NCBI RefSeq assembly: GCF_020283565.1
Contig: NC_060061.1
Location: 15,785,362-15,849,361 of the forward strand
Direction: 5' to 3'
DNA length: 64,000 nucleotides
Source of the DNA: Trifolium pratense
Taxonomy: Eukaryota; Streptophyta; Magnoliopsida; Fabales; Fabaceae
The notes below the pieces were generated by a model that was not told where the DNA came from, did not search any database, and worked only from the letters and a program-made list of their open reading frames with translations. The position numbers and the translations under genes are program-made. Positions within the stretch are counted from its first letter, which is position 1. Each line of letters starts with the position of its first letter. Shown here in pieces: positions 1-12,966 of this stretch.

Positions 1-3000
1 AGTCGACCCGTTGCCAGGGGATGTGTCTACTGTATGGGCACGGAAGTGAGTGGTCAGGCTAGCAATGCTATCCATGAGAATTGTCAGATTGCAGGTAACT
101 CTTTAACTGCATTGATTGATACCGGAGCGACACACTCCTTCATATCTTTGGAATGTGCACAACGTTTGAAATTGCTTGTTTCGCCTCTGCCATTTGATTT
201 GAATGTTTCTACTCCTGCTAGAGATTTGGTAGTTAATACTGCATGTCTGCATTGTTTGGTAGTAATTCAGAATAGGGATTTTCTGGTCAACTTAATTTGT
301 TTGCCCCTTAAGTCTCTCGAGATCATTCTTGGGATGGATTGGTTATCATACCATTATGTTATTTTGGATTGTGCCCGTAAGTTAGCCTTTTTCCCCGAGC
401 CGGGAGTTGCTAGATATCTGTCGGCCAACGGACTTGTGGTGACGATGAAGAACGGGGAAACGGAGTTCGTTTCACTTGCAAACATAGAAGCAAACTCAGA
501 TGTGCGTGTAGAAGAAGTGCGTGTGGTTCAACTTTTCCAAGACGTTTTTCCGTCAGAGATTCCAGGTTTTCCTCCGGTTAGAGAAGTGGAATTCTTCATT
601 GATTTACACCCAGGAACAGGACCGATTTCGGAGTCTCCTTATCGTATGGCCCCAGCTGAGCTAACAGAGTTGAAAAGTCAGATTGAGGACTTGTTGGAGA
701 AGGGATTCATCAGGCCGAGTGTGTCTCCGTGGGGAGCACCAGTTTTGTTGGTGAAAAAGAAGGATGGAAAGTCACGCTTGTGTGTGGACTATAGGAAATT
801 GAACAAGGCAACCATTAAGAATCGTTATCCTTTGCCACGAATTGACGATTTAATGGACCAATTGAAAGATGCATCGGTATTCTCGAAGATTGATTTGAAG
901 TCGGGATACCACCAGATAAGGGTGAGGGATGAAGATATTCAAAAGACGGCTTTTCGCACGCGTTATGGACATTATGAATATTTGGTGATGCCGTTTGGAG
1001 TGACAAATGCACCCGCAATTTTTATGGATTATATGAATAGAGTATTTCATCCATTTTTGGACAAGTTTGTTGTAGTGTTTATTGATGATATACTTATTTA
1101 TTCAAAGAGTAAAGAAGAGCATGAAGAGCATCTCCGCTTGGTTTTGCAAGTTTTACGCGACAACAAGTTGTATGCAAACCCGTCAAAGTGTGAGTTTTGG
1201 GCGGAAAAGGTGAATTTTCTTGGTCATGTCATATCCAAAGAGGGAATAGCTGTGGATCCGGCCAAGATCGATACTGTGCTTTCGTGGAAACAGCCACAAA
1301 CTGTCACTGATGTAAGAAGTTTTGTGGGCCTAGCTGGTTATTACCGGAGATTTATCGAGGGTTTTGCAAAGATTGTGGCACCAATGACGCAACTTACGAG
1401 GAAGGATCAACCTTTTGCTTGGACTGATAAGTGTGAAGCTAGTTTTCAGTTGCTAAAGGAGCGTTTGACTACATCACCAGTGTTGGTTTTACCTCAGTCT
1501 GACGAACCGTATGAAGTTTATTGTGATGCGTCGCATCAGGGTCTTGGTTGTGTGTTGATGCAACACAAGAAAACGGTGGCTTATGCATCACGGCAGTTAA
1601 AAGTGCATGAGAAGAATTACCCCACGCATGATTTGGAACTTGCGGCAGTGGTTTTTGCTTTGAAAATTTGGAGGCATTACCTTTACGGATGCACTTTTGT
1701 AGTGTTTAGTGACCATAAGAGTTTGAGATATCTTTTTGATCAGAAAGAATTAAATATGAGGCAGAGAAGGTGGATGGAAACGCTTAAGGATTTTGATTTC
1801 ACCTTGGAATATCACCCTGGAAAGGCGAATGTTGTTGCGGATGCCTTGAGTAGAAAGAGCGTATCGGCATGTTCAGCAGTGATGGCTAGTCAACATGAAT
1901 TGTTGGAGATGTTCAGAGATTTACATCTATCGGTGAAGTTTGCACCGGGAGCTTTGAAGTTGGGTATGATCACAATTTCAAGTGGATTGTTGGAAGAAAT
2001 TGCAAACTGTCAAGACGATGAGTTGCTTATGGCAAAGAGAGACTTGATAGTACGAGGGACGACCACTGAGTTCAAAGTGGGACCGGATAATATTTTGAGG
2101 TGCAATGGTAGAGTGTGTGTGCCGGATGCTAAGAATTTAAGGAACCTGATCTTAGAGGAAGCTCACAAGAGTAAGTTAAGTATTCACCCCGGGGCTACGA
2201 AAATGTACCAAGATTTGAGGAATGACTTTTGGTGGCCGGGTATGAAGAGGCATGTAGCAGAGTATGTGGCATCGTGTCTGACCTGTCAGAAAGCTAAAGT
2301 AGAACATCAGAAACCTGCAGGGTTGTTGCATTCATTGGACATACCGGAGTGGAAGTGGGATAGTATATCCATGGACTTTATCACGGGATTACCCAAGACA
2401 AGGAAAAAGAAAGATTCTATTTGGGTGATAGTGGATCGACTGACAAAATCCGCTCATTTTCTGGCTGTTAAGGTTACTGATACTGCGGAGAAGTTAACCG
2501 ACCTCTATATTACGGAGATTGTGAAGTTACATGGAATACCATCAAGCATCGTTTCAGATCGAGACCCAAAATTTACTTCACACTTTTGGAGGACGCTTCA
2601 TGATGCGTTGGGTACCAAATTGAGACTGAGTTCGGCGTATCATCCACAGACAGACGGTCAAACGGAAAGAACAAATCAGTCCTTGGAAGACCTGTTAAGA
2701 GCTTGTGTGCTTGACGATCGAGGAAGTTGGGACGACGTGTTGCCATTAATAGAATTCACTTACAACAACAGTTATCATTCAAGCATTGGAATGGCACCGT
2801 ATGAGGCACTTTATGGGAGGAGATGTCAGACGCCATTGTGTTGGTATCAAGATGGTGAGAGCATGATTGTAGGACCCGAGATGGTGCAACAGACAACGGA
2901 CAAAGTTAAGCAAATTCGGGCAAGATTGAAGGCTACACAAGATCGACAAAAGAGTTATGCGGACAAGCGTCGTCGGCCTTTGGAATTTGAAGCGGGTGAA

Positions 3001-3414
3001 CATGTATTTCTTCGGGTTACTCCAACCACAGGTGTGGGAAGAGCTTTGAAAGCAAAGAAGTTAACTCCGAAGTTTATTGGGCCGTATCAGATTACAGAGA
3101 GGATAGGAAAGGTAGCCTATCGTATTGCTTTGCCACCGGTACTATCTCAAATTCATGACGTATTCCATGTGTCTCAATTGAGGAAGTATATCACAGATCC
3201 GTCACATGTGATCATACCAGATGACATCCAGTTGCGAGAGAACATGTCATTTGAAGTTCCGCCGGTCAAGATTGCGGATAAGAAAATGAAACGTTTAAGG
3301 ACGAAGGAAATACCTTTGGTTAAGGTAATATGGAATGAAGCTACCGGAGATGCAACATGGGAACTTGAAAGCAAGATGAAAGAACAACATCCGGAGTTAT
3401 TCATCGACGTCTAA
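1..3414 (+). CDS. Element A pol polyprotein (PR-RT-RH-INT-chromodomain), 5' partial
   Basis: Polyprotein that processes itself, copies the element RNA into cDNA and integrates it. The frame is open from base 1, so the first Met in the window (position 34) is internal and gag lies upstream. Counting from that Met: aspartic protease DTGATHSF at residue 29; reverse transcriptase with the [12 protein letters not shown] region and catalytic [10 protein letters not shown] near 350; RNase H starting at YCDAS near 498; integrase HHCC zinc finger near 710-760 followed by catalytic Asp near 781, Asp near 842 and Glu near 877; C-terminal chromodomain from about 1073 to 1126, ending in ATWELESKM. The chromodomain and the RT motifs place it in the Tekay chromoviruses. 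No disabling mutation is visible. The stop lies 36 bases before the LTR. Confidence 0.95.
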   Translation, partial: SRPVARGCVYCMGTEVSGQASNAIHENCQIAGNSLTALIDTGATHSFISLECAQRLKLLVSPLPFDLNVSTPARDLVVNTACLHCLVVIQNRDFLVNLICLPLKSLEIILGMDWLSYHYVILDCARKLAFFPEPGVARYLSANGLVVTMKNGETEFVSLANIEANSDVRVEEVRVVQLFQDVFPSEIPGFPPVREVEFFIDLHPGTGPISESPYRMAPAELTELKSQIEDLLEKGFIRPSVSPWGAPVLLVKKKDGKSRLCVDYRKLNKATIKNRYPLPRIDDLMDQLKDASVFSKIDLKSGYHQIRVRDEDIQKTAFRTRYGHYEYLVMPFGVTNAPAIFMDYMNRVFHPFLDKFVVVFIDDILIYSKSKEEHEEHLRLVLQVLRDNKLYANPSKCEFWAEKVNFLGHVISKEGIAVDPAKIDTVLSWKQPQTVTDVRSFVGLAGYYRRFIEGFAKIVAPMTQLTRKDQPFAWTDKCEASFQLLKERLTTSPVLVLPQSDEPYEVYCDASHQGLGCVLMQHKKTVAYASRQLKVHEKNYPTHDLELAAVVFALKIWRHYLYGCTFVVFSDHKSLRYLFDQKELNMRQRRWMETLKDFDFTLEYHPGKANVVADALSRKSVSACSAVMASQHELLEMFRDLHLSVKFAPGALKLGMITISSGLLEEIANCQDDELLMAKRDLIVRGTTTEFKVGPDNILRCNGRVCVPDAKNLRNLILEEAHKSKLSIHPGATKMYQDLRNDFWWPGMKRHVAEYVASCLTCQKAKVEHQKPAGLLHSLDIPEWKWDSISMDFITGLPKTRKKKDSIWVIVDRLTKSAHFLAVKVTDTAEKLTDLYITEIVKLHGIPSSIVSDRDPKFTSHFWRTLHDALGTKLRLSSAYHPQTDGQTERTNQSLEDLLRACVLDDRGSWDDVLPLIEFTYNNSYHSSIGMAPYEALYGRRCQTPLCWYQDGESMIVGPEMVQQTTDKVKQIRARLKATQDRQKSYADKRRRPLEFEAGEHVFLRVTPTTGVGRALKAKKLTPKFIGPYQITERIGKVAYRIALPPVLSQIHDVFHVSQLRKYITDPSHVIIPDDIQLRENMSFEVPPVKIADKKMKRLRTKEIPLVKVIWNEATGDATWELESKMKEQHPELFIDV

Positions 3415-3435
3415 GTTTCGAGGACGAAACTTCTT

Positions 3436-3450
3436 TTTGGAGGGGAGAAA
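3436..3450 (+). other. Polypurine tract of element A
   Basis: The purine-rich run ttttggaggggagaaa directly abuts the TG of the LTR. This is the position and composition expected of the plus-strand DNA primer. Confidence 0.85.
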
Positions 3451-6400
3451 TGTAAGACCCTAATTTCTTTTTTCTTTAAGTGTGTTAATTGTTTGGATGT
3501 GTCTTGAAATAGTGGACTAAATGAGTAATCTTGCATGTTTAAGTATTTCGGTTGATTTTGTGTGATTTCCAAAATTTGGCCGAAAATAAAAAGGGTATTC
3601 TGGGCATTATAAAATTGTTTTCGTAACTTCAAAGGACCACCATTTTATCCGTCTTTTCGATACGGTGAATTCGGCGTATGGCTCGTTTCGATCGGACAAG
3701 TATCGAACGAGTTACGACCATTTTAGTGGGAGGCACTATTCTTAATACCCCTACTGTGTTAGAACCCCTACTGCATGAGAACCCCTTCTGTGTTAATACC
3801 CCTTCTATTGTGTACTATGCTTCATACCCCTACTGTGTTAGAACCCCTACTGCATGAGAACCCCTTCTGTGTTAATACCCCTTCTATTGTGTACTATGCT
3901 TCATACCCCTACTGTGTTAGAACCCCTACTGCATGAGAACCCCTTCTGTGTTAATACCCCTTCTATGTGCACTATTGGTAATACCCCTTCTATGTGCACT
4001 ATTGGTAATACCCCTTCTATGTGTTTACTATGCTTAGGACCCCTTCTACACTAGTGTTGACTTTTTGCACCGGAGCCTATTTTGCTTAGTTTTTCGCGTA
4101 GTTTTCGATTCCGAGGTTTGTTTATGGAGTTAAGAAATGCTTGTTAGCATAGTTTGGTGTGGGAACCATGAGTTGTGGTTAGTTGGATTAGGGTTTTAAG
4201 TTATTAGCTCGTGTATCGTCGTTTTAACGACATAATTTGCTGAGTTTGAGCCTGTTCTGCGCTCGAGTGTCAGAATGACACGGGATTTGTTTTCCTAGTC
4301 TTCTTTTAAGTCGGAGAAGGTTCCTGTGTCTTTGGAATTTTAATTTTTGCGTTATTCTAATTTTTGAGAAAACGGGCGAGAGTGGACTCGACGTTTCGAA
4401 ATTTTCTGGGAGCGGAATTATTTCAAATTTTAGATGGGAGTTTTATATATCGGCGTGAGTTGGAAACTGTTCTTAGAATATTTTTAGGAGTTAGGATTGG
4501 AAAATACAGTCGGGAAAAAACGTTTAGCGATAATTTTTAGAAATCGTTTAAGACGAGCGTTTAGTTCCTAAATTTTCTAGTTTCGCGAGTTCGGCCTTTT
4601 AGCGAAGCGTGACTCGTCTGTGAGGCGAGGGCTTCTAGAAACCATGAGAAAATATCTTTAATGGATAAGTAGGACTTGATCCAATGGCTAGGATTTAATC
4701 TAGCTTTAGTGACACTATTTGATCCTAGGGCTAGGATTGATAAAAAGCTTATTACATATTGGACTTTGACTAGCTTTTGGACTTAGAATATCACAATTAT
4801 CTCTTCCTTCTCTTTCTTCTTGGCCGTAACTCTCCCCCTCTTTGCCCTAACCATCACAAATTTTCATTCTCCACCATTTTAACTCATCTCAAGCTTTTTG
4901 GATCCATAGGATTGCAAGGGTCTCTTCTCTAAGGTAACTAGAACTCCTTTCTTTCTCTTTGGTTGTTCAAATCTCTTAGGGTTTGGTGGTTTTGGGTTAT
5001 GTTCTTGAAAGGAAAATTTTAGAAATTGTTCATACATGGTTTTTAATCCATGGAATATGTTTGTAAGAGCTTAACTAGTGTTGTCTAAGCTTGGTTTGTT
5101 TACTTTCCATGAGTTAGTGAGTTTCATGGATTTTTCTTAGTTAGGGTTTTTGAGAAAAATTCTAATTGATCAAAGAACTTGAAAATGGTTTGTGTGTGTG
5201 TTTATGAGGTTGATTTGAGTCTTTTGGAAGCTTGAAAATTCTTGGCAAAATTTTATGTTGGAAAAATTATTTCATGTTCATAAGACTTAGAAAAAAATTC
5301 ATGAGTTTTGGGTGTGTTTTGGAAAATGTTTTGATTGATCAACTAAGTGGTTTTGGGACCTAAATGATCAAGGCTAGGGTTTTAAAATGAAAATTGTGGA
5401 GCTAGCCTTGTTTTTCCTCATTCTGGCTGTACTGAACAGGGGCATTTTCGTCCCTTTAAAATTGTTTTTCGTATCCTAGAAACTTAACCATTTGATCCGT
5501 CTTTTCGAGACGAAGAGTTTGGTGTATGGTTCGTCTCGATCGGACAAGAATCGAATAAGTTATGGCCTTTTTGGTTTGGGAACTATTTTGTCTAATTTGA
5601 AAAATGTGAAGAGTTTTGCTTGAACTTTTGATCAATTAGGGAAGTATCGAAAACACTATCCGAGAGTGTTAGAACGTACCTTAAACCCCTCTAGATTTTT
5701 GGGATTAGGTTTCGTTTCGTTTGGTCATTTTGAGAGTAACTTATGGATTGTCCGCTCCTTATTTTTAGGAAGCGAGAAAGCGTAGAATAGTGCGAGAAAG
5801 TATTTGTTTGGAAGCTTGCCGAGGTAAGGGCACCTTCTTCTTAAAACCTGTCGATAACCTGTGTTGTATGCTTGTTGTTGTTTATGCACTGGTTGTGAGT
5901 GCTTGGTATGATTCGTGTGATGTATTCTCGATGTGAGATCGTGTTGAAAACTTGCCTTGTTGTGTTTTACATATTATGTGAATATGTATGTTGGCATGTT
6001 GTTGTGAAAGATTACATGTTATGTGAATATGTAAAATGTTTGCAGGAGCATATATGAACGGGTATGTCAGATGGGATAACCCGGGGTAAGTCAGAGGGGA
6101 CACACCCTATATGTGTTGAAAAGAGAATAATATGCTCATGCATTCATAGTCGTGTACGTCAGATGGGACTGCACGGGGTGTGTCAGATGGGACCACCTAT
6201 TGAGTCGGTGATAGTCAGATGGGACTTCACCCACCTCGAGGGGTTAGTAGGAGATGGCCTACGACTCTTTACGAAGAGGTTAATTCCGGAATTCATGCAT
6301 GTGATTAACCAGATGGGGTTATTTCACAGTGGCGACCAGTTGGGGTTGTCACACTCATTCATTTAGAGGGTCCGCATTGATAGGCTATGTGCGCAATTTA

Positions 6401-6977
6401 AATGAGTTAAATTGTTTTGTTGCTTTGGTATGTGTTATTTGTGTTGGTATGTGCTATGTGATTACTTGTTTCCAGTTTGGTGACCCTTGCACTTTTGCAT
6501 GTGTGATATCGCGGGCTCCTCCCACCCTAGACGATGGAGCTGTTCGTGATGTCGTTGGTCGTGAGGACGGCGAGGACTGTTGAGTACCCCGGAGTGTAGT
6601 TTTAGCAGTCGTTGTTTAGACTGTATTTTGACTAGGCTTAGTGTCTAGATTACTCTTGGATGACTGTATATATTACTTTTACTCAGACTGATGTATGCCT
6701 TGTTGGCTTTGTGATATATTCGGTTCATGAGACTTGTTTGTTAGGTTCATGAACTTGATGTATCCTTTTGGGTGATGTAAATTATTCAGGTACACACTTG
6801 CTTCGCGGAAGCCTTTTATACAATGTGTGATATTGTATATTATTTTGTTTGTATGGTTAATGCTTGAGCCAATTATGAGCTTCACGCGCGCTCTGAAAAT
6901 ATTTTATTTAGCGTGATTGTTTTTTTTAAAAAAAAAAAAAATGCCCTTTGTTTGGTTTTGAAAATCGGGGTGTTACA
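3451..6977 (+). repeat. 3' LTR of element A
   Basis: Starts tgtaagacccta after the polypurine tract and ends ggggtgttaca, giving TG...CA termini and a length of about 3.5 kb. No gene is seen inside; the short reading frames here are chance frames. It contains a 79-bp tandem array (3745 onward). It also carries two diverged copies of a module (about 3640-3735 and 5490-5575) that recurs in solo LTR H and LTR J. A purine/pyrimidine run (12-13 A after a T run) lies near 6927-6942. Confidence 0.9.
3744..4045 (+). repeat. 79-bp and 25-bp tandem repeats inside LTR A
   Basis: The phrase atacccctactgtgttag recurs at 3745, 3824 and 3903, a spacing of exactly 79 bp. It is followed by about three copies of a shorter unit of about 25 bp built on the same taccccttctatgtg core. 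In LTRs H and J the corresponding place holds non-repetitive sequence (gggaggcttg...cactgttcac), so the array looks specific to the A subfamily. Confidence 0.9.
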
Positions 6978-8424
6978 TGATTCATCAAAGTCATCAAAAT
7001 TGATCAATGCTCCATTGGTCAATTATCATCAACAATCATCAAAGATTAATCAACACACTCTTGATTAATTATCATCATCAAAACACGTTTTTGCTCACTA
7101 ACATGTTCAACTAAACAATATCCAAACTCAACATCCAATTAAACAATTTCATCACAAAAACATCATCATACATTAATCATAATGTATTGTAACTTACACC
7201 ATATCACAAACCAACATCGGGAATGGGTATTACGCGAAAAATCAAGTAAAACGGACCAATTTAGATCGATTAAATCACATTTTCTTAACATTCCAAAATA
7301 ATGTCAAAAACATAAACATACCCACTTTGCACTACAACTTATTGCATACGCGTGCGAATCAAACATTTTAAGCTTTGGTAATACACCATAATACCAAGGA
7401 AACATATCCCAATAGCCCAAATAAATTATAGGACTCTACAAAATATTTTGAAAATCCCTTTGTTCGCTGCAGCGACCAGTAGCGAACCAGTCAGCGAACA
7501 AAGGCAGAATGAAATTTCCATCTGGCGAACACGACTCGCTGCAGCGACCACTTCAGGACATGTTCGCTACGGTTCGCTACGGTTCGCTACAGCGACCCAT
7601 CAAGAACATACACGTTCGCTACGGCTCGCTACGACTCGCTACAGCGACCATGCTGTTCTTGAGGTTTTCCAATGGCGGTTTAACATGGAAATCACTCAAA
7701 AATTCATTCAAACATGTTATAAATTCAAAATAAACCATCAAACATGCATATATCATACATATATACATTGATTCATGTCCAAAAACATCAACACACACCA
7801 AAACATCATAATCTAGGGTTTTTAGGCATTTGGATCAAAATTTCATAAAATCCTCAAACATGATTTTCAATTCATTACATGCATTTACCATCCATACAAC
7901 ATGTTATACACATCAAAGACATGTTATAATTCATTGTTTCATATGTTTTGATTTAAGAAAATCTTTCAAAATCTAAAAGAAAAGTGAACGGGGAGAGTTC
8001 GGGTACGGAGATATCGACAATCTCCCCTCTCGAGTCGTTCACGATCATGATTACTAACTCTCTTACCTCGAAACGATGATTTGCTCGCGAAAATCTTGCT
8101 TTCTCTCTTGCTTGCTCTTGCCCTAGCTCTCTTCTCTTTCTCTTGCTCAAAGACCAAAGAAAATAAATTGTGAAAACTATGACTTATGTTGACTTTTCCA
8201 CTACTTATACTACTCCCTAAAAATTGTCATAAAGACTAGCCCAAAAGTCCAATACCAAAGGCCCAACTTGCGCCCCCCTCTATGGCCCAACTCACAAGGA
8301 TTTCGCTCACTAACGAACACTCGCGATAAAATAAAATAATCTCCGATTACGAGAAAATATTTTTGAAAGCCAAACAATTAAATAAAACATATAAGATATA
8401 GTTTACGAAAAACGGGTCGTTACA
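6978..8424 (-). repeat. 3' LTR of element B (part right of element A)
   Basis: Matches 13726-15182 almost base for base and ends cgggtcgttaca next to the polypurine tract. About 760 bp of this LTR lies on the far side of A, outside the window. It contains a degenerate ttcgctacgg 10-bp repeat near 7560-7650. That repeat has one unit fewer than the other LTR. Confidence 0.92.
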
Positions 8425-11400
8425 ACTCTACCCCCCTTAAAGAATTTTCGCCCTCGAAAATTACCTGAAAATAAAATCGGGTAGGAATCCCTCATCTTGC
8501 TCTCGAGCTCCCACGTTGCATATTCACCGGCTGGACCTCCCCAAACAACCTTTACCGACGAAATCTCTTTGTTCCTCAACTTTTTCACCTCACGCCCTTC
8601 AATCCTTAACGGTAAAGTTTCCACGGTCAGATTCTCCCTTACTTGTATCTCGTCCGACTCAATCACGTGTGATGGATCCGATACGTATTTCCTTAACTGC
8701 GACACGTGAAAGACATCATGCAAATTTGACAATGACGGAGGTAACGCAATCCTATACGCCACCTTTCCAATCCTTTTCAAAATTTGGTACGGTCCAATAA
8801 ACCTTGATGCCAACTTCTTGGATTTCAAAGCACGACCAATCCCCGTAGTCGATGTGACTCTCAAGAACACATGATCTCCCTCTTGAAATTCCACATCTTT
8901 TCTTTTCTTATCGGCGTAGCTTTTCTGACGACTCTGAGATACTCTCATCTTCTCTTGGATCATCTTGATCTTCTCGGTCGTTTGTTGCACAATCTCAGGT
9001 CCAAGCACTACACTTTCTCCCGATTCAAACCAACATAACGGCGTTCGACATTTCCTCCCATACAACGCTTCAAATGGTGCCATACCAATACTCGAGTGAA
9101 AACTATTGTTGTATGTGAATTCAATCAATGGCAAGCAAGCTTCCCAACTCACTCCTTGCTCTAAAATACACGATCTCAATAAATCCTCCAATGATTGAAT
9201 TGTCCTCTCCGATTGTCCATCCGTCTGAGGATGATAAGCTGAACTCATTCTCAACTTCGTCCCCAAAGCCTCTTGCAAACTTTCCCAAAACCTTGAAGTA
9301 AATCTGGGATCTCTATCCGATACAATACTCGACGGAATTCCATGAAGTCTAACGATTTGCTCAACATAAATCTCGGCCAACTTCGGTATCAACATACCGG
9401 TCTTAATTGCAATAAAATGAGCAGATTTTGTTAACCTGTCGACCACTACCCAAATCATATCATGGCCCTTCGACGTTCTCGGCAAACCACTCACGAAATC
9501 CATCGCGATACTATCCCATTTCCACTCGGGAATAAACATAGGTTGCAACAGTCCTGACGGTTTCTGATGCTCCACCTTGGACTTCTGACAAGTCAAACAA
9601 GCATAAACGAACTCGGCGATCTCTTTCTTCATCCCCGGCCACCAAAACATTTTCTTCAAATCTTGGTACATCTTTGTAACCCCAGGATGAATACTTAAGT
9701 TGCTTCTATGACCTTCCTCCAAAATCATTCTCTTCAATTCGGGCACATTCGATACACATAACCTTCCTCGACACCTCATCGCACCATGCTCATCAATCTC
9801 GATGTTTACCTTTTTCCCTTGTTCGATGAGTGCCTTATACTTCAACAATCTTATATCATCCTTTTGTCTCTCAACAACTTCCTCAAGGAAATTATTGGTC
9901 AACTTCAACATTCCCACTTTAACGCTTCTCGTTGTCCGTTCACAAACCAAACTGAGGTCTCTAAACTCTTCAATCATTTCCAATTCCTTCGCCATTAAAG
10001 ACGACATATGCAAAGACTTCCGGCTCAAAGCGTCGGCTACAACATTAGCCTTCCCCGGGTGATAACTTAGCTCAAAGTCATAATCCTTCAAAAACTCCAA
10101 CCACCTTCTCTGCCTCATGTTAAGCTCCTTCTGATCAAACAAATACTTAAGACTTTTGTGATCACTAAAAACTTCAAACTTTGATCCGTATAAATAATGC
10201 CTCCAAATCTTAAGGACAAACACCACAGCGGCTAATTCCAAGTCATGGGTCGGATAGTTTCTCTCATGAATCTTCAACTGTCTTGATGCATAAGCAACAA
10301 CTTGTCCATTTTGCATCAACACACCACCTAAACCCATCTTTGACGCATCACAATAAACCACAAACGATTCTTTCAGATTTGGCAAAATCAAAACCGGTGC
10401 AGAAGTCAATCTCCTATTCAACTCTAGGAAACTCTTCTCACACTTCTCATCCCAAATGAACGCTTGACTCTTTCTTGTCAACTGTGTCAATGGCAAAGCC
10501 AACTTGGAGAATCCTTCAATAAACCTTCGGTAATAACCGGCCAACCCCAGAAAACTTCGGATCTCGGTGACCGACTCCGGTGTACCCCACTCTTGCACGG
10601 CTTCAACCTTAGCAGGATCTACTGCTATACCACCACTCGATATCACATGACCCAAAAAGCTTACTTCACGCAACCAAAATTCACACTTTGAAAATTTTGC
10701 ATAAAGCTTCTTCTCACGCAATACCTCCAACACAATCCTCAAATGTTCCACATGTTCTGCTTCCGTCTTCGAATACACCAGAATATCATCAATAAACACC
10801 ACCACAAACCGATCCAAATAAGAATGAAATATACGGTTCATATATTCCATAAATACTCCAGGTGCATTTGTAACTCCAAAAGGCATGACAGCGTACTCGT
10901 AATGACCATACCTCGTCCTGAATGCAGTCTTCGGTATGTCCTCCGCTTTAACCCTTATATGGTGATATCCCGATCTCAAATCAATCTTGCTGAACACACA
11001 CGCTCCTACCAATTGGTCCATCAAATCATCAATCCTTGGAAGAGGATACTTGTTCTTGATAGTTGCCTTATTCAACTGACGATAGTCAATGCACAGACGC
11101 ATACTACCATCCTTCTTCTTCACTAACAAAACAGGCGCACCCCACGGCGATACGCTCGGTCTTACGAATCTCTTCTCCAACAATTCTTCCAACTGCTCTT
11201 TCAACTTTTCTAGCTCGGCAGCAGACATCCGATAAGGTGCCATCGAAATAGGACTAGTACCAGGTACTATGTCGATGGAAAATTCAACTTCCCTCTCAGG
11301 TGGTAAATCCAAAATGTCATCTGGAAATACATCCACAAATTCACGCACCACTGGTAAAGTGTCAACCCCTACCTTCTCTTCCACTCTCAACGATGCAAAC

Positions 11401-12881
11401 ATAGCAAACACATCATCTTGAGCTTTCACAGATCTTGCCACTTCCCGACAACACATAAGCTTCGAACACAACTCTGGCTCTGGCCTCGGAAACAACACAG
11501 TCTTCTTACAGCAGTTGATATGAACTCGATTAAATTCTAACCAGTTCATACCAAAAATAACATCCATATTACGCAAAGGAATACAAATCAAATCCATGCC
11601 AAAGTGTCGACCAAACACCGTTACGGGACAGTCCAAACATACAAGGGTAGTAACTACGGAACCACTACCCGGCGTTTCTATAACCATGCTCCCCGGTATA
11701 TTCTCTACCTTAAGGTTCAACCTCTTAACACAATCCGAGGAAATAAACGAATGGGTAGCACCCGTATCAATAATAGCAGATAGAGGAGTATTATTGATAA
11801 AGCACGTACCTCTGATCAAGTTGTCAGCTTCCACATCACCACCGTCTAAGGCAAACACTTTTCCTCCGGCCGCCCTCGACTTCTTGCATACGTTGCTCTT
11901 GTGACCCGGCTCTTTGCAATTAAAACAAATAACTCCTTTCTTGCATTGATCCGCCTTGTGACCAGGATCCCCACATTTGTAACATCTTCCATCTTTCTTC
12001 GGGCACTCGAAGAAACGGTGTCCCGGCACTCCACAAATAGAACAATTACCAGCACCTCCACCTCGTCCACCACTAGGACCACTTTCATCGGGTTTCCTAC
12101 CTCCTCCACGGCCATATGGTTTTCCCCTTCCCATATCTCTTCCTCTCTTTTCATTAACCGCTTTGTAATAATTAGTCTTGGCTCGACTATCTTTATCACA
12201 AATTCGGCTTTTGTTCACTAACATTGGGAAGTTCCTAATCTCATTAAACCCAATCAACATCTTGATCTCCGGCCTCAAACCGTTCTCAAATTTTACACAC
12301 TTGTCTTCCTCCGCTTCCAAGGTGTTGTAGTGCGGAGCAAAACGACATAAATCTCCGAACTTTGCAGCATATTCGGACACAGACATGTTACCCTGCTTCA
12401 ACTCCATGAATTCAATCACTTTGCGGTTTCTCTCATCCGCAGGAAAGTACTTTGTAAGAAATTCTCTTTTGAAACGAGCCCAAGTAATCACGGCTCCAAC
12501 AGCTCCAACAGCTTCCAATCTTTGCTTCGCATTTCCCCACCAATGACCAGCTTCATCGTGGAGAACATAACCACCGAGCAAAACCTTATGCTCATCTTGA
12601 CAACGCATGGCTCCAAAAATTCTTTCGATGCCCTCCAACCAAATTTTAGCACCATCCAGATCATATCCACCTTTGAAGATCGGCGGTTTGTTGTTCATGA
12701 ACCTTTCGAGCCTCAGCTCATCCTCTCCGCCTCTCCTCGCTTCTTGTGCTGCCCTGTCAGCAGTCCTACTGACAGCTTCCTGAGCCATGGCAGCAGCCAT
12801 CAACTCCATTGCATCCGCAAGTGTTCTATGCGCCATAACCTGAACCAACACCACGCACACGAGTGAGAACACGAAATGCAT
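8403..12881 (-). CDS. Element B gag-pol polyprotein, apparently intact
   Basis: One uninterrupted frame of up to 1492 residues carries all retrotransposition functions. The likely start is the Met at 12836 ([10 protein letters not shown]), 15 residues in. Order: gag capsid; three CCHC zinc knuckles near 280-345 ([42 protein letters not shown]); protease [10 protein letters not shown] near 370; RT with [10 protein letters not shown] near 695; RNase H near 843; integrase with HHCC finger near 1060-1100, Asp near 1127, a second Asp and Glu near 1222; chromodomain ending ATWELESKM. The last 20 or so residues are encoded by the polypurine tract and 22 bases of the 3' LTR, which is odd. It is the best candidate for an autonomous partner of gag-only element I. 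Confidence 0.95.
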   Translation of the reverse strand: MHFVFSLVCVVLVQVMAHRTLADAMELMAAAMAQEAVSRTADRAAQEARRGGEDELRLERFMNNKPPIFKGGYDLDGAKIWLEGIERIFGAMRCQDEHKVLLGGYVLHDEAGHWWGNAKQRLEAVGAVGAVITWARFKREFLTKYFPADERNRKVIEFMELKQGNMSVSEYAAKFGDLCRFAPHYNTLEAEEDKCVKFENGLRPEIKMLIGFNEIRNFPMLVNKSRICDKDSRAKTNYYKAVNEKRGRDMGRGKPYGRGGGRKPDESGPSGGRGGGAGNCSICGVPGHRFFECPKKDGRCYKCGDPGHKADQCKKGVICFNCKEPGHKSNVCKKSRAAGGKVFALDGGDVEADNLIRGTCFINNTPLSAIIDTGATHSFISSDCVKRLNLKVENIPGSMVIETPGSGSVVTTLVCLDCPVTVFGRHFGMDLICIPLRNMDVIFGMNWLEFNRVHINCCKKTVLFPRPEPELCSKLMCCREVARSVKAQDDVFAMFASLRVEEKVGVDTLPVVREFVDVFPDDILDLPPEREVEFSIDIVPGTSPISMAPYRMSAAELEKLKEQLEELLEKRFVRPSVSPWGAPVLLVKKKDGSMRLCIDYRQLNKATIKNKYPLPRIDDLMDQLVGACVFSKIDLRSGYHHIRVKAEDIPKTAFRTRYGHYEYAVMPFGVTNAPGVFMEYMNRIFHSYLDRFVVVFIDDILVYSKTEAEHVEHLRIVLEVLREKKLYAKFSKCEFWLREVSFLGHVISSGGIAVDPAKVEAVQEWGTPESVTEIRSFLGLAGYYRRFIEGFSKLALPLTQLTRKSQAFIWDEKCEKSFLELNRRLTSAPVLILPNLKESFVVYCDASKMGLGGVLMQNGQVVAYASRQLKIHERNYPTHDLELAAVVFVLKIWRHYLYGSKFEVFSDHKSLKYLFDQKELNMRQRRWLEFLKDYDFELSYHPGKANVVADALSRKSLHMSSLMAKELEMIEEFRDLSLVCERTTRSVKVGMLKLTNNFLEEVVERQKDDIRLLKYKALIEQGKKVNIEIDEHGAMRCRGRLCVSNVPELKRMILEEGHRSNLSIHPGVTKMYQDLKKMFWWPGMKKEIAEFVYACLTCQKSKVEHQKPSGLLQPMFIPEWKWDSIAMDFVSGLPRTSKGHDMIWVVVDRLTKSAHFIAIKTGMLIPKLAEIYVEQIVRLHGIPSSIVSDRDPRFTSRFWESLQEALGTKLRMSSAYHPQTDGQSERTIQSLEDLLRSCILEQGVSWEACLPLIEFTYNNSFHSSIGMAPFEALYGRKCRTPLCWFESGESVVLGPEIVQQTTEKIKMIQEKMRVSQSRQKSYADKKRKDVEFQEGDHVFLRVTSTTGIGRALKSKKLASRFIGPYQILKRIGKVAYRIALPPSLSNLHDVFHVSQLRKYVSDPSHVIESDEIQVRENLTVETLPLRIEGREVKKLRNKEISSVKVVWGGPAGEYATWELESKMRDSYPILFSGNFRGRKFFKGGRVVTTRFS
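8425..8442 (-). other. Polypurine tract of element B
   Basis: Read on the minus strand the sequence is aaggggggtagagt immediately before the LTR. It is also translated, because the pol frame runs through it into the LTR. Confidence 0.85.
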
Positions 12882-12950
12882 AAACAGTGTTAGGGAAACA
12901 CATGTTACACAATGGGTAATCTAATCCTAATTGATCCAATGAATTGACCT

Positions 12951-12962
12951 GCTCTGATACCA
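12951..12962 (-). other. Primer binding site of element B (initiator tRNA-Met)
   Basis: The minus strand reads tggtatcagagc, the standard complement of the 3' end of plant initiator tRNA-Met. Four bases separate it from the 5' LTR. Confidence 0.92.
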
Positions 12963-12966
12963 ACTA

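Larger units (their letters stand above)
1..6977 (+). mobile_element. Element A: Ty3-gypsy Tekay chromovirus, 3' part
   Basis: The 3' portion of a Tekay-type LTR retrotransposon: polyprotein, polypurine tract and a complete 3' LTR. Its 5' LTR and gag lie left of the window. It is inserted in the left LTR of element B: the sequence resuming at 6978 matches B's right LTR from 13726 onward, so A is younger than B. The target duplication should be the five bases from 6978 (tgatt), but the left copy is outside the window. The reading frame shows no stop or frameshift, which fits a recent insertion. Confidence 0.93.

Noticed and set aside
6064..6583. Two overlapping plus-strand frames in LTR A
   Set aside because: Low-complexity cagatggga-type repeats within an LTR; no domain and no match to other elements in the window.
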